Shown here piece by piece: positions 41,530-54,005 of a DNA stretch of 64,000 nt. A program made the position numbers and the translations under genes. This DNA is from Patescibacteria group bacterium (lineage in GTDB: Bacteria; Patescibacteriota; Saccharimonadia; Saccharimonadales; UBA4665). Location: assembly GCA_030271625.1 (NCBI GenBank), contig JARXKN010000001.1:372001-436000 (forward strand), in the 5' to 3' direction. Within the stretch, counting starts at the first letter, position 1, and each line of letters opens with the position of its first letter. Below the pieces are notes generated by a model. It did not search any database. It was given only the letters and a program-made list of their open reading frames with translations, and was not told the origin of the DNA.

Positions 41530-43141
41530 ATTCTGGCAACCAACACTTCGATAAGTTAATTGCCTCTGGTAACCCGGTCGGCGAAATCATATCAGTCGAG
41601 AAATTCTTAATCAGAGCTCGTGGTCTACAGCCATGTACCGTCCACGCTCTGGTGATGTTTGAAGATGGCAGTAAGGGCTTCGTGCACCAAGTGCACCCCG
41701 ACCACGTCGTACTGCTCCACCTTGGCGTCGAAAGCTTACGCGTTGGCATGGTGGCTGTCGTCCAGCACCAAGAACTAGTAACCAAGGTTGGCAAAGATTT
41801 TGTTGGTCGCGTGGTATCAGTGACCGGTGAGCCACTTGATGGTAAAGGCCCGATTGCGGCAGCTGCCACCCGCACCGTCTTTAATACTGCACCAGCGCTG
41901 TACGAGCGTAAGCTGCTATCTGATCAGGTGGAGAGCGGTATTACGGCTATTGATGCCTTGTTCCCCATTGTCCGTGGTCAGCGTATGGCGCTGCTCGGTG
42001 ACAGTAAGGCTGGTAAAAGTACTATGGCCACCCAGCTGACCATTAATCAGAAGAACACCGACCAGTTGGTGGTCTACTGTCTGATTGCTAAGCGCCGTAG
42101 TGACGTCGATACCTTGCTGAGCCGTTTGCATGACGCCGGTGGTCTCGAGAAAGCCATTGTGGTGGTCTCAACAATGTTCGAATCGCTGATTATGAGCTAC
42201 CTGGCACCGTATGTTGCTTGCGCCCACGCCGAATTTTTATGGCAAGACTGTGAACAAGACACGATTATTATTTACGACGACTTGACCAGTCACGCCCACG
42301 CCTACCGAGAAGTGGCATTGTTATCAGGCGTTAGCCCTGGTCGTGACTCCTATCCTGGTGATATGTTCTACGCCCACTCCAGCTTGCTGGAGCGCGCTGG
42401 CCGGTTAGCCTCGACTGGTAAGTGTCTGACCAGTGTGCCGATGGTGCACGCTGCTAACGGTGATATTACGGCCTACCTACCAACCAACATTATGTCCATT
42501 ACTGACGGACAGTGGATCTTGGACATGGATATTTTCCGTAGCGGTATCCGACCAGCTATGAACATTGGACTAAGCGTGACCCGTGCCGGTGGTGTTGGTC
42601 ATAATAAACGCCAGAAGGGTTACGCTGCCCAAACCCTCAAAACGTTGGCCGACTTCCGTCAGGCTGAAGAGTTCTCGCACTTTGGTAGTGAACTGGCCGC
42701 TGAAGCTAAACGGGCTTTGGCCACTGGGCACCGCGTCTTTGAAATTCTTACCCAAAGCCCAACCGAAACTTTTTCACTGACGGCCCAGCAATTGATGTTC
42801 GATATTATCCTCAATATGGCCGATGGTGAAGATGTTGACCTTAATAACCTTAAGTTAAATTCCAATGAGTATGCAAAAAAAGTAACCAAAGACGAAGAAT
42901 TTGACACCGTCTGCGCTGAACTTAAGCAGAAATGTTTAGTGGTCTTGAAAGGTGCCCCAGCAGCAGCTGAGAAGCCGCCGGAACCACCGGTCGATCCGAA
43001 CCAGCCAGCCGAAGGCAGCAAAGAAGATAAAAAAGCCAAAAAAGAAGCCACCAAACAAGCCGAAAATGACGCTAAAGACGCGGCTAAAAAAGCTGAGGCC
43101 GACGAAAAAGCCAAAGCTAAAGAGTTAGCCGGAGCAGCCGC

Positions 43142-43145
<4 letters not shown>
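41526..43145 (+). CDS. atpA: F-ATPase subunit alpha with Lys/Ala/Glu tail
   Basis: A 539-residue alpha subunit. The P-loop region reads [14 protein letters not shown] near residue 157 in place of GDRQTGKT. Canonical segments are [20 protein letters not shown] near residue 278, [15 protein letters not shown] near residue 317 and [17 protein letters not shown] near residue 340, whose Arg corresponds to the catalytic arginine finger. After residue about 475 comes a low-complexity tail rich in Lys, Ala, Glu and Asp ([16 protein letters not shown]), absent from ordinary alpha subunits. Start ATG? the codon at 41526 is GTG. Overlaps delta and gamma by 4 bases. Confidence 0.94.
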
Positions 43146-45665
<2,520 letters not shown>

Positions 45666-45675
45666 CTCGCTCACC

Positions 45676-45704
45676 GTGACAAGTCACTAGCAGACCGTTA
45701 TAAT
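45676..45704 (+). promoter_or_regulatory. Promoter of trhO-like gene with inverted repeat at -35
   Basis: GTGACA (45676-45681) and TATAAT (45699-45704) are 17 bases apart; the ATG follows 7 bases after the -10. GTGACAAGTCAC at 45676-45687 is a palindrome, GTGAC-AA-GTCAC, covering the -35, so it could be an operator or a hairpin at the end of the ATPase transcript. Confidence 0.7.
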
Positions 45705-45711
45705 AAGTCCG

Positions 45712-46596
45712 ATGCAAAAAGTTATTTTATTCTATAAGTTTGTGCCGCTAGCCGATCCGGAAGCGGTTAAATTATGGCAGCGCAGCCTCTGTGAAGGCCA
45801 TAAGCTTAAAGGCCGGATTTTGCTCGCTGACCACGGTATTAACGGTACGCTTGGCGGCACGATGGCCGACCTCAAAGCCTACGTTAAAGCCACTAAAACA
45901 TTTCCGGCTTTCAAGGACGTTGTCTTTAAATGGAGCGATGGCACCGGCCAAGATTTTCCCAAGTTAGTGGTGAAGGTGCGGCCAGAAATTGTGACCTTTA
46001 ACGCCGCCAGCGAAATTAAAGTTGATGCCAACGGCATTATTGGCGGCGGTAAACACCTCAAACCGGCCCAGGTCCACGAACTAGTTGCCGAGCGCGGTGA
46101 CGAAGTAGTCTTCTTCGATGGCCGTAACGCCTACGAAGCTGCCGTCGGCAAATTTAAGGATGCGGTGATACCAGATGTTCAACTAACTAAAGATTTCAAA
46201 GCCGAACTGGCCGATCCGAAGTACGATGCCATCAAATCGAAGCCGGTTGTAACCTACTGCACTGGCGGTATCCGCTGCGAGGTACTGAGCATGCTAATGA
46301 AGCAAGAGGGCTTTGACGAAGTTTATCAAATTGATGGTGGCATTGTGAAGTACGGCGAACAGTATCAGGATGACGGTCTCTGGGAAGGGTCGCTGTATGT
46401 CTTTGATGGCCGCATGGGAATGAAGTTTTCAGATAAAGCTAAGGATATCGCAGAGTGCGTACACTGTAATCAGCCAACCAGCAATTACGAAAACTGTGAT
46501 ATAAAATCGTGTAACAAACTAATAATTAGCTGCCCAGATTGTTTTTCGAACACTCCAACTTGCCCCAACTGCACCCTGTTACAAACTACCTATTAA
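45712..46596 (+). CDS. trhO: tRNA uridine hydroxylase-like rhodanese protein (TrhO/YceA)
   Basis: A 294-residue protein of the UPF0176/TrhO family. It has an N-terminal ferredoxin-like part (HGINGTLGGTMADLKAYVK), a rhodanese domain with EVVFFDGRNAYEA near residue 130 and the catalytic Cys in VVTYCTGGIRCEVLSML near residue 183, and a C-terminal Cys-rich zinc-like end (CVHCNQPTSNYENC, SCPDCFSNTPTCPNC). TrhO makes 5-hydroxyuridine at tRNA position 34 with O2. The message is predicted leaderless. Confidence 0.93.
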   Translation: MQKVILFYKFVPLADPEAVKLWQRSLCEGHKLKGRILLADHGINGTLGGTMADLKAYVKATKTFPAFKDVVFKWSDGTGQDFPKLVVKVRPEIVTFNAASEIKVDANGIIGGGKHLKPAQVHELVAERGDEVVFFDGRNAYEAAVGKFKDAVIPDVQLTKDFKAELADPKYDAIKSKPVVTYCTGGIRCEVLSMLMKQEGFDEVYQIDGGIVKYGEQYQDDGLWEGSLYVFDGRMGMKFSDKAKDIAECVHCNQPTSNYENCDIKSCNKLIISCPDCFSNTPTCPNCTLLQTTY

Positions 46597-46606
46597 TCTC
46601 ACATAG

Positions 46607-46635
46607 TTGACAAAAACGCATAGATATCGTATTAT
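46607..46635 (+). promoter_or_regulatory. Promoter of the 46678-50758 operon
   Basis: TTGACA (46607-46612) and TATTAT (46630-46635) are 17 bases apart. RNA would begin near 46642, giving a leader of about 36 bases that contains CATAAGC and no clear Shine-Dalgarno. Confidence 0.75.
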
Positions 46636-46677
46636 GCATCTATCTCGATATGCCATAAGCATTTTGAGTCAGCTATT

Positions 46678-47928
46678 ATGACTATGATTCCACTGGTAAT
46701 TAAAGCAGCTCAATCCGGTATCGAAACCGCTCATGAAGTGCGTGATAATCATGCCCAAGCGGCTGAAACACAAGCCAATATTATCAATTCGTTGCCAGCT
46801 CAAGAAGCAGCTACTGCCCTCAGCGCTGTTGAGCAGGCAAAAACCCGCCGTACAGCCCTACGCTTAGGTGCTGGCGTCATGGCGGCTGCAACCGTAGTTG
46901 GCGGTGGTCTGTATGTGGCTGATAAAGCTGGCCAGACCTTCAACAAGATTTTTGACACCTTCAAGCCTTCGATACCGCACGTTGCAGCGAGCTTACAAGT
47001 AGAAACTGCTCTGCAAAGCCTAAGTTTACCCGATGAAATTACGACTGGCCGCGGTTTAGTAGAAAGTAACTCAGAATTAAAGCTCGAAATTGTATCATGT
47101 CCTCCGGTTGTAAGCTGTTGGACCATCACATCAGGTAACAACACCAGTAAATTACTGACCAATATAAATGGCGTGGTAAAAGGCAAAGCTATCGAACTGT
47201 CAGCTGGTCACAGTGGTGACGGTACGAAGCTGGCCGATTACTATCCAGTTGCTACGATTGATCCCCGTGAATTATCAGTCACTACTAGTACGCCAACCAG
47301 TGAAGAGTTGCAGGCAGCTGGCCACAAAGAAACTGAACTAACCTTGGAACACGGCGGCAATGACGGCGATGTCTATAGCTATTTATCTGCAGCCACGAAT
47401 TTACTAGGGCTCAGCGATAAAAATAACTATGCCAGTCGGGCCGATATTACTGACGAGCGGGCTAAGGATGCAGCCATAGCTAACTGTGGTCCAGTGCTCG
47501 ACAAGACCTTGGTGCCTGGTTTAGTCGTAGAGGTTAAACGCGAATATCAGAATGCTATTAACCTCAATGCTGCTTTGCCAGCCAGTTCTAAGGGTCCAGA
47601 AGTTGCCAAAGTCTTAAGCCAGATTGCACAGCAACCAGTGCACATTCGCTTTGGCTATACGCCAGAAGCAATTAGTCCACAGCACAAAGTGTTACCGGTT
47701 GTCGTTAGTGCCGACAGCGTTCACTTTTACCAGGGCCGAGACGTAAAAGATTTGCATGCCGAAAACGAAACCTTACATGGTACGGTAAAAAACACCGCTG
47801 ATTTAAGTACCACTAATTCTGGCTGCAAAATCACGCCTGCCGCCCTCGACCAGTTACTAGCTATTAGTGACCAAAAAGACGCGTATGTCATTGAGGATGC
47901 TAAACAAACGATAGTAGAAGGGAACTAA
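46678..47928 (+). CDS. Unknown anchored protein preceding the peptidoglycan hydrolase
   Basis: A 416-residue protein. A membrane segment near residues 60-82 (LGAGVMAAATVVGGGLYVAD) follows a short cytoplasmic part; the rest is external. It contains paired cysteines (CPPVVSCW near residue 141) and DYYPVATIDPREL, and otherwise shows no recognised family. It is followed after 4 bases by the lytic enzyme at 47933 and so probably works with it, for example as a regulator or scaffold. Alternative start ATG two codons later. Confidence 0.7.
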   Translation: MTMIPLVIKAAQSGIETAHEVRDNHAQAAETQANIINSLPAQEAATALSAVEQAKTRRTALRLGAGVMAAATVVGGGLYVADKAGQTFNKIFDTFKPSIPHVAASLQVETALQSLSLPDEITTGRGLVESNSELKLEIVSCPPVVSCWTITSGNNTSKLLTNINGVVKGKAIELSAGHSGDGTKLADYYPVATIDPRELSVTTSTPTSEELQAAGHKETELTLEHGGNDGDVYSYLSAATNLLGLSDKNNYASRADITDERAKDAAIANCGPVLDKTLVPGLVVEVKREYQNAINLNAALPASSKGPEVAKVLSQIAQQPVHIRFGYTPEAISPQHKVLPVVVSADSVHFYQGRDVKDLHAENETLHGTVKNTADLSTTNSGCKITPAALDQLLAISDQKDAYVIEDAKQTIVEGN

Positions 47929-47932
47929 ATAC

Positions 47933-50758
47933 ATGCAATACGCTCCAGAACTCCAGTTTGGCACTAACGTTATTCCCGAGCAGCGCAGGGCTGAATCTAT
48001 GATGGCTATACCAACTATTGAGGACGTGTTTACGCCGGTTCACCGACCGGGCAGCTCGCTTGAGCTCTATCGTCAAGTTGGCCTTATCAACAAACAGTGT
48101 ACGGCCGATGAGTCACTTAATGAACGGATGAATGCTGTATTACCATACGCTGATGCGATTGGTGGAAAAGCTGGGCTTGAACTATTTGTTGACGCTTACA
48201 CCGCCTACCATAGTGAGCCCAAAGAAACTCCCCAGCAAAAACAACACCGTGAGCTCATGGCTGAATACGATAGGAAGAATGCCGCTTTTGAGCAAACATC
48301 TAACGAAGTTTTGGCGCAGTTACTCGACAAAGTTAATGATCTAATCGAAAGCTGTAACCAACCTTTTGGATCGACCGCTGCTAAACGACCGTCACCCCTC
48401 GCTCCTGTCACGGCAGCTGACCCAGCTCGTCGCGCTATTCCATTAGTCGTTAAGAATACGACGAGCCAGTTACAGGATATGAAGCGCCAAGCCATTGCCG
48501 CCAATCCGGCTACTCCATTACGGGCGCAAATAGCTGACCTGGCTAAAGGGCTATCTCAGGACGCCCTTGATGTGCTGGTAAGAAACTACCGTGAGGTCGC
48601 AGCAGTAGCCGAAGAGCGTTGGGAAAAGCGTATAGACGCTGATGGTAATCTGCACATCGACCTTCGTGACCCAATCCAGTTAAATCCGATGCTGTTAAAG
48701 AAAGTGATTATTGGCAGCCTACTTGTCGGTAGCACCGCCTTAGCTACCCCGGGCTTTGTTGGTGGCCACGAGGCTCCGGCAACTAAGCCGCTTAGTCACT
48801 CATTGAGTGTCGCCAGCATGACGCCGGTGCCATTCGCGGACAACCTTAAGAAGCACGCTCGCGCCGCTAAAATTGTGTCACCCATCCAACACCATGTTGG
48901 CAAAGAAAAAACTCCTGTGGCGTCTGCCGAGCGTCATACTCTAGCTGAACAAGCCCGTAGCTACGCTCGACAACTGGTTGACGCTGGAAAAACCCAGTTT
49001 GCAGCCCACGAGGCAAGCAAAGAAGCCGACAAGCACAATCACCAAGTTATAACTACCGTTGATGGCTTTGCTACTATGGCCGTGACCTCCCTTATGGGCG
49101 ACAGATCAGTGCCACTAACGCCCGAAATCGCTTCGGTTGCCGCTGAACACGTTGCTAATTTGATGTTAGCATCTCGATACCCAGGCTCGATTGAAGATAA
49201 GGATTTATCTGATTTTCAAAAGCAGGTTAGCCCCCTCATCCAAAACTCATTGTTTGTGGATGGCGGTCAGGAAAATTACACAGCAGCCGAACAAGCGAAC
49301 ATTGTTAATGCCGTTTCTGCTGCTGCCGAGGCACTATTGCCAGCCGACCAACTAGCTGCCTACGTTGATTCTTTGAGCGTACCAGCAACTACCACAACTC
49401 CAAGTTTGCCAGAAGTAACCCCGCCGGCTCCAGAAGCACCAACCCTAGCCCCTAATGCGCCGGGTGAGACATCGCCTCCGTCGGCACCTGAGTCTCCAGT
49501 CCCGTCACCTGAGCAAAAAGTACCTAGCCTAGACATAGAAAACTACAAAGGGATGGCTTGGACTAAGGAAGAACTAAAGCTGGTAGACGCCAATAAAGCG
49601 GTCTATGTCGAAGCGGCCAAAGAGTACGACCTGCCATGGTTTACACTGGCTGTTATCCACCGCCGCGAACATGGTTTAGCACTCGACAACCCTAGTAATC
49701 ACCAGGGTATCTACCAATTCTATGGTGAGCGCAAAACCGATAACTATCCTCCTGGACCGATTGATCAAGCTGAATTCTTGAAGCAGACAAGACACTTAGC
49801 GCAAACAATCCGTGACGATTTTAGTCAACGCGGTCTGCACGATAAAGATGTTGCCGATGGCTTACTAACTGGTCCGTTAACTGCCGCTAAATCGAGCGCT
49901 AACCGAATTAAAGATCTATTCTTTTCGTACAATGGTCGTTCTAACCCCTACAGTGACCAAGCCAAAATGCTTGATTACGAAGGCCGACCATGGGAAGGTT
50001 CGCCTTACGTAATGAACTTGGCTGATGACCTTCGTGACAGTAACAAAGACGCTGACTGGCAGCAATTTTTGTACGATCCAGGTGAGCACAAGAACCGGCT
50101 TGGCCCAGCCAACCGTGAACCAGGCGCGTGGTTAATGATTAAAGAGCTGGCTGCCGTTGCCGGTGAAAGTGACTCAATCGTAGAAGACGACAACTACCAG
50201 CCGGGTTACGCCATGGATTGTCCAGATGGTGCCAAAGATCTCGGTATCTCTAACGGTGGCTTTGGCGGTGAGATGCGTAAAATTCGTTTGTGCTCTATTC
50301 TCGGTCTACCAAGTTCAAGCGACGAGAGTGATCCAACTAGCAAATACTATGTTGAGGGTTCTGAAGGCAACGCCATCGTTAATGTTAGAGTTGCTGCTCA
50401 ATACGTGCAGCTCTTACAAGACGCCAAAGCTGACGGCATAGACTTAAAGGTCCAAAGCTCCTACCGTAGCCATGGCCACCAATCCGACCTGTGGGATGAA
50501 TTTAACCACAATCGGGCTGTTGTTGGATCACCTGATGGCTCGAACCACCGTAAAGGCTTCGCTGTCGACTTTAATTTAGATGGTGCGCCACTCAGCGCTG
50601 ATAACTTCCATACTGCCGATGGCGGTGAACCGAGTGAAGCTAATCCTCGCGTGGCTAATGACAGTCCAACCTACCTATGGGTTAAAGACCACGCTCCCAA
50701 GCACGGCTTAAAGCAATACTGGAACGAGCCTTGGCACTGGTCCTTAGACGGCCACTAA
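47933..50758 (+). CDS. Large bifunctional cell-wall hydrolase: lytic domain plus VanY-type carboxypeptidase
   Basis: A 941-residue protein. Residues about 1-230 are a soluble region; one hydrophobic segment lies near residues 258-280 (VIIGSLLVGSTALATPGFVG). A coiled, Pro-rich stretch (about residues 480-540) follows. Residues about 548-690 resemble a lysozyme/transglycosylase fold with FTLAVIHRREHGLAL, whose Glu could be catalytic, and GIYQFYGE. Residues about 760-941 are a D-Ala-D-Ala carboxypeptidase of the M15/VanY type: VQSSYRSHGHQS, NHRKGFAVDFN and NEPWHWSLDGH, giving two His and an Asp for zinc plus a Glu. It would cut both glycan and peptide of peptidoglycan. GAAGGGAAC before the ATG is a weak Shine-Dalgarno. 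Confidence 0.82.
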   Translation: MQYAPELQFGTNVIPEQRRAESMMAIPTIEDVFTPVHRPGSSLELYRQVGLINKQCTADESLNERMNAVLPYADAIGGKAGLELFVDAYTAYHSEPKETPQQKQHRELMAEYDRKNAAFEQTSNEVLAQLLDKVNDLIESCNQPFGSTAAKRPSPLAPVTAADPARRAIPLVVKNTTSQLQDMKRQAIAANPATPLRAQIADLAKGLSQDALDVLVRNYREVAAVAEERWEKRIDADGNLHIDLRDPIQLNPMLLKKVIIGSLLVGSTALATPGFVGGHEAPATKPLSHSLSVASMTPVPFADNLKKHARAAKIVSPIQHHVGKEKTPVASAERHTLAEQARSYARQLVDAGKTQFAAHEASKEADKHNHQVITTVDGFATMAVTSLMGDRSVPLTPEIASVAAEHVANLMLASRYPGSIEDKDLSDFQKQVSPLIQNSLFVDGGQENYTAAEQANIVNAVSAAAEALLPADQLAAYVDSLSVPATTTTPSLPEVTPPAPEAPTLAPNAPGETSPPSAPESPVPSPEQKVPSLDIENYKGMAWTKEELKLVDANKAVYVEAAKEYDLPWFTLAVIHRREHGLALDNPSNHQGIYQFYGERKTDNYPPGPIDQAEFLKQTRHLAQTIRDDFSQRGLHDKDVADGLLTGPLTAAKSSANRIKDLFFSYNGRSNPYSDQAKMLDYEGRPWEGSPYVMNLADDLRDSNKDADWQQFLYDPGEHKNRLGPANREPGAWLMIKELAAVAGESDSIVEDDNYQPGYAMDCPDGAKDLGISNGGFGGEMRKIRLCSILGLPSSSDESDPTSKYYVEGSEGNAIVNVRVAAQYVQLLQDAKADGIDLKVQSSYRSHGHQSDLWDEFNHNRAVVGSPDGSNHRKGFAVDFNLDGAPLSADNFHTADGGEPSEANPRVANDSPTYLWVKDHAPKHGLKQYWNEPWHWSLDGH

Positions 50759-50809
50759 GCCGACGACTTGCTAGTAAAAAAGAACTTAATATGGTATAGT
50801 TGTAATACT

Positions 50810-51163
50810 ATGACTGAGCACCAACCTTCTAATGAACCGGAAGCTACCCAAGAGACGATTGCCTTAGCAGTCGGTAAGCAAGTAGTTGCTGCTGCCGCCG
50901 ATATGATAGCCGGTGCCTTGCAGAGTGTAGACAATCCAGAAGACCAGGCCGATCTGAAGCAGACGCTGCAAGCTCAGTTCGCAGAACGTGGCGTCGACCT
51001 TGAGCCGATTGACCACCATGAGCATGATAAGACGGTGCGAGTCGGCAAGTACTCGGGACGCACCCGTGACCAGATTGCCCATGATTTGCGCCTTTTACGG
51101 TTAGCAGCTGAAAAACCAGGCCTGCGCAACAAAATCGTCTTTGGCAAAAGTAGCGATAGCTAG
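50810..51163 (+). CDS. Hypothetical small acidic protein
   Basis: A 117-residue protein starting at the ATG at 50810; an ATG at 50768 in the same frame lies upstream of the predicted -10 TATAGT (50795-50800) and is not used. It is helical and acidic (NEPEATQETIALAVGKQVVAA at the start) with a basic end (RDQIAHDLRLLRLAAEK). No family is recognised. It is 22 bases before uvrC, which suggests shared transcription. Confidence 0.65.
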   Translation: MTEHQPSNEPEATQETIALAVGKQVVAAAADMIAGALQSVDNPEDQADLKQTLQAQFAERGVDLEPIDHHEHDKTVRVGKYSGRTRDQIAHDLRLLRLAAEKPGLRNKIVFGKSSDS

Positions 51164-51185
51164 GCCGAAGTCGTAAACTGTAAGC

Positions 51186-52703
51186 GTGGATACTCCCCAA
51201 AAAGTACTAGATAAATTAGCCGATCTGCCCCGCCAGCCTGGAGTTTATTTTCATAAAGATGCCACTGGGCAGATTATTTATGTCGGCAAAGCGGCCGTCC
51301 TAAATAATCGCGTTCGTCAGTATTTCCAGAAATCGCGAACCCGCGATCCCAAAACTGAAGCCTTAGTCCGCGACATTGCCGATCTCGATTGGATGGTTGT
51401 AGACAGTGAAATTGAAGCCCTGTTTCTAGAAGCCGAGATGATTCGGCGCTACATGCCGCGCTATAACATTCTGCTGCGCGATGATAAATCAATGAGTTAT
51501 ATCCGGGTCGATTACGATAGCACCTACCCAACAGTTAGCACCACCCGGCGTCCGCTTGATGATGGAGCCCGCTACTTTGGTCCTTACAGCAGTACGCTCA
51601 GCATCCGGCAGGCCTTAAAGCTGTTACGTCGCGTCTTTCCATACGCCACCCGCCAACTAGCGGGGCAGAAACGGGCGACACTACAATATCACTTAGGACT
51701 TGATCCCGGTCTGGAAGAAGGCCACACCACGCTCGAAGCCTATCGCGGGAATCTGCGTAAACTCATGGCTGTCATAGAAGGTAAGCGCAAAACTATCGAA
51801 ACCGAGCTGGAGCGCGACATGCAAAAAGCCGCCAAGCAGCAGGACTTTGAACTGGCTGCCAAGTTACGCAACCAGTTATTTAGCCTACGCAAATTGAACC
51901 AACAAGTCATCTTTTCTGATAAAGAGTTTATGGATATCAGCAAAGACCATGCCCTCAACGAATTAGTCGAATTACTTGGCCTAGAGAAGTTTCCAAAACG
52001 AATCGAAGGCTATGACATTAGCCACATGCAAGGCACCGATGTGGTGGCGAGTATGGTGGTGTTTACTAACGGCGTGAGCGACAAAAGTGAGTACCGAAAA
52101 TTTAAGACCAAGATTAATCATAATAATGACTTTTATAATATGAACGAAACACTCAAACGTCGCTTGAGCGAGAAAAATATTAAAGCTTGGGGTAAGCCGA
52201 ACTTAGTACTAATTGATGGCGGTAAAGGCCAGTTAGATGCCGCCACAAATGCGCGTGATGAACAGGGCTTCGCTACGATTCCGTTTGTGGGGCTGGCCAA
52301 GCGCGAAGAGCAAATTGTTATCCAGAAGGGTCAATCGAACGTTGAGCTGAACCATGAAGTGTTACACCGACTTAACGGCTTTATGACTGAAACCAATGAC
52401 TTTATTTTGCTTAATCTGCCGCACACTACCAATGTTATTAAGCTACTGCAACGCATCCGCGACGAGAGTCACCGCTTTGCAGTCAGTTATCACAGTACCC
52501 TCAAACAGAAGCGTCAAACTCTGTCACTACTCGAAGAAATTCCGGGCATTGGCCCACTCACTAAGAAGAAACTACTACGTAGCTTTGGTTCGCTAAAGGG
52601 CGTTATGGAAGCGTCGGAAGCTGATATCGCCAACCTGATTGGCAAGGCCAAGGCGCGCATCGTCTGTCAATATATGCACGACAAGGCCAAGCCGGCGCCG
52701 TAG
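51186..52703 (+). CDS. uvrC: UvrABC excinuclease subunit C
   Basis: A 505-residue UvrC, starting with GTG. GIY-YIG nuclease QPGVYFHKDATGQIIYVGKA near residue 17, a UVR motif (KAAKQQDFELAAKLRNQL) near residue 214, the RNase H-like core EGYDISHMQGTDVVASMV near residue 273 and LVLIDGGKGQLDAA near residue 339, and two helix-hairpin-helix parts IPGIGPLTKKKLLRSFGS near residue 452. It makes the dual cuts in nucleotide excision repair. It is about 100 residues shorter than E. coli UvrC, mainly between the GIY-YIG and UVR regions, but no active-site part is missing. Confidence 0.95.
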   Translation: MDTPQKVLDKLADLPRQPGVYFHKDATGQIIYVGKAAVLNNRVRQYFQKSRTRDPKTEALVRDIADLDWMVVDSEIEALFLEAEMIRRYMPRYNILLRDDKSMSYIRVDYDSTYPTVSTTRRPLDDGARYFGPYSSTLSIRQALKLLRRVFPYATRQLAGQKRATLQYHLGLDPGLEEGHTTLEAYRGNLRKLMAVIEGKRKTIETELERDMQKAAKQQDFELAAKLRNQLFSLRKLNQQVIFSDKEFMDISKDHALNELVELLGLEKFPKRIEGYDISHMQGTDVVASMVVFTNGVSDKSEYRKFKTKINHNNDFYNMNETLKRRLSEKNIKAWGKPNLVLIDGGKGQLDAATNARDEQGFATIPFVGLAKREEQIVIQKGQSNVELNHEVLHRLNGFMTETNDFILLNLPHTTNVIKLLQRIRDESHRFAVSYHSTLKQKRQTLSLLEEIPGIGPLTKKKLLRSFGSLKGVMEASEADIANLIGKAKARIVCQYMHDKAKPAP

Positions 52704-52725
52704 TTTGTTATACTACTGACTAATA

Positions 52726-53970
52726 ATGCACACTGCCGCACCGTCTCACTTTAGCGCTGAGTTTTTTTCAGCTAATCGCCAACGCTTGTTGGCTACTGTA
52801 ACCGCTGACGGGCCGCTGGTAGTGACGGCCAATGGTTTACTGCAACGGGGTGGTGATAGCAGCTATAGTTTTTGCCAAGATGCTAACTTTTGGTACCTAA
52901 CGGGCATTGATGAGCCGGACATCACCTTGGTGCTCACGCCCAGTCGTGAGTTTTTAATTGTGCCGCCGCGCGATGCCAGTCGGACAGCCTTTGATGGCGC
53001 CCTTGATGACGCTACTTTAACTGCTCGCTCGGGTGTGGCTACAATTTTAGAAACCGCCGCTGGTTGGGAAGAACTTACCCAGCTGCTACAGCCAGTAAAT
53101 ACTGTCGCCACCGTTGCGGCCGCACCGGATTATATTGAACGCTACGGGCTATACCCAAATCCGGCCCGCGCTCGCTTGAGGAAGCAGCTAAACAGAGCCT
53201 GCCCGGAACTGAAAGTAACAGACATCACGATGGCCATTGTGCGGCTGCGGATGATCAAACAAAAGCCGGAATTAGCGGCGCTTCAGGCCGCCATTGATAT
53301 TACCCTGGCGACCATTAAATCCACCACCACTGCGGCTAAAATGGGGCGCTATAGTCATGAATATCAGCTGGAAGCTGAAATTAGCCGGGGTTTTCGAGCC
53401 CGTGGCGCCAACGGCCACTCGTTTGAACCAATTGTGGCTGGTGGTGCTCGAGCCTGCACGCTCCACAACGTGGCCAACAACAGTCGACTCCAAACTGGCG
53501 AGCTTGTGGTGGTAGATGTTGGGGCTGAGGTGGAGCATTACGCTGCCGATATCACGCGTACCGTTGCCGTCGGCGCACCCAGCGCGCGAGCACGGGCCGT
53601 GCATGCCGCGGTGGCAGACGTCCAGCGTTTTGCGCTGAGTTTATTGAAACCGGGGGTGCTACTGGCAGATTACGAACAGCAAATTGAAGATTACATGGGG
53701 ACGAAGCTGCAACAGCTAGGGCTCATAACCGAAATTACCCACGATAACGTTCGACACTACTATCCGCACGCCGCCTCCCATTTTCTAGGCCTTAATGTCC
53801 ATGATGCCGGTGATTATGACTTACCACTGCAGCCCGGGATGGTCGTGACCTGTGAGCCAGGTATCTATATTGCTGACGAAGCCATTGGCGTGCGGATAGA
53901 AGACGACGTCTTAATTACTAAAACTGGCAACAAGGTGCTCAGCAAGCGCTTACAGCCAGAATTAGCATAA
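52726..53970 (+). CDS. M24 metallopeptidase (Xaa-Pro aminopeptidase type)
   Basis: A 414-residue aminopeptidase P-like protein. The N-terminal domain starts AAPSHFSAEFFSANRQRL; the C-terminal pita-bread fold has the metal ligands VVVDVGAEVEHYAADITRT near residue 263, HAASHFLGLNVHDAGDY near residue 345, TCEPGIYI near residue 376 and RIEDDVLIT near residue 390. It removes N-terminal residues before proline. A TGTTATACT lies 11 bases before the ATG. Confidence 0.94.
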   Translation: MHTAAPSHFSAEFFSANRQRLLATVTADGPLVVTANGLLQRGGDSSYSFCQDANFWYLTGIDEPDITLVLTPSREFLIVPPRDASRTAFDGALDDATLTARSGVATILETAAGWEELTQLLQPVNTVATVAAAPDYIERYGLYPNPARARLRKQLNRACPELKVTDITMAIVRLRMIKQKPELAALQAAIDITLATIKSTTTAAKMGRYSHEYQLEAEISRGFRARGANGHSFEPIVAGGARACTLHNVANNSRLQTGELVVVDVGAEVEHYAADITRTVAVGAPSARARAVHAAVADVQRFALSLLKPGVLLADYEQQIEDYMGTKLQQLGLITEITHDNVRHYYPHAASHFLGLNVHDAGDYDLPLQPGMVVTCEPGIYIADEAIGVRIEDDVLITKTGNKVLSKRLQPELA

Positions 53971-54005
53971 GCACCATATACTAATCTGTTTGCTATACTG
54001 ATGGT

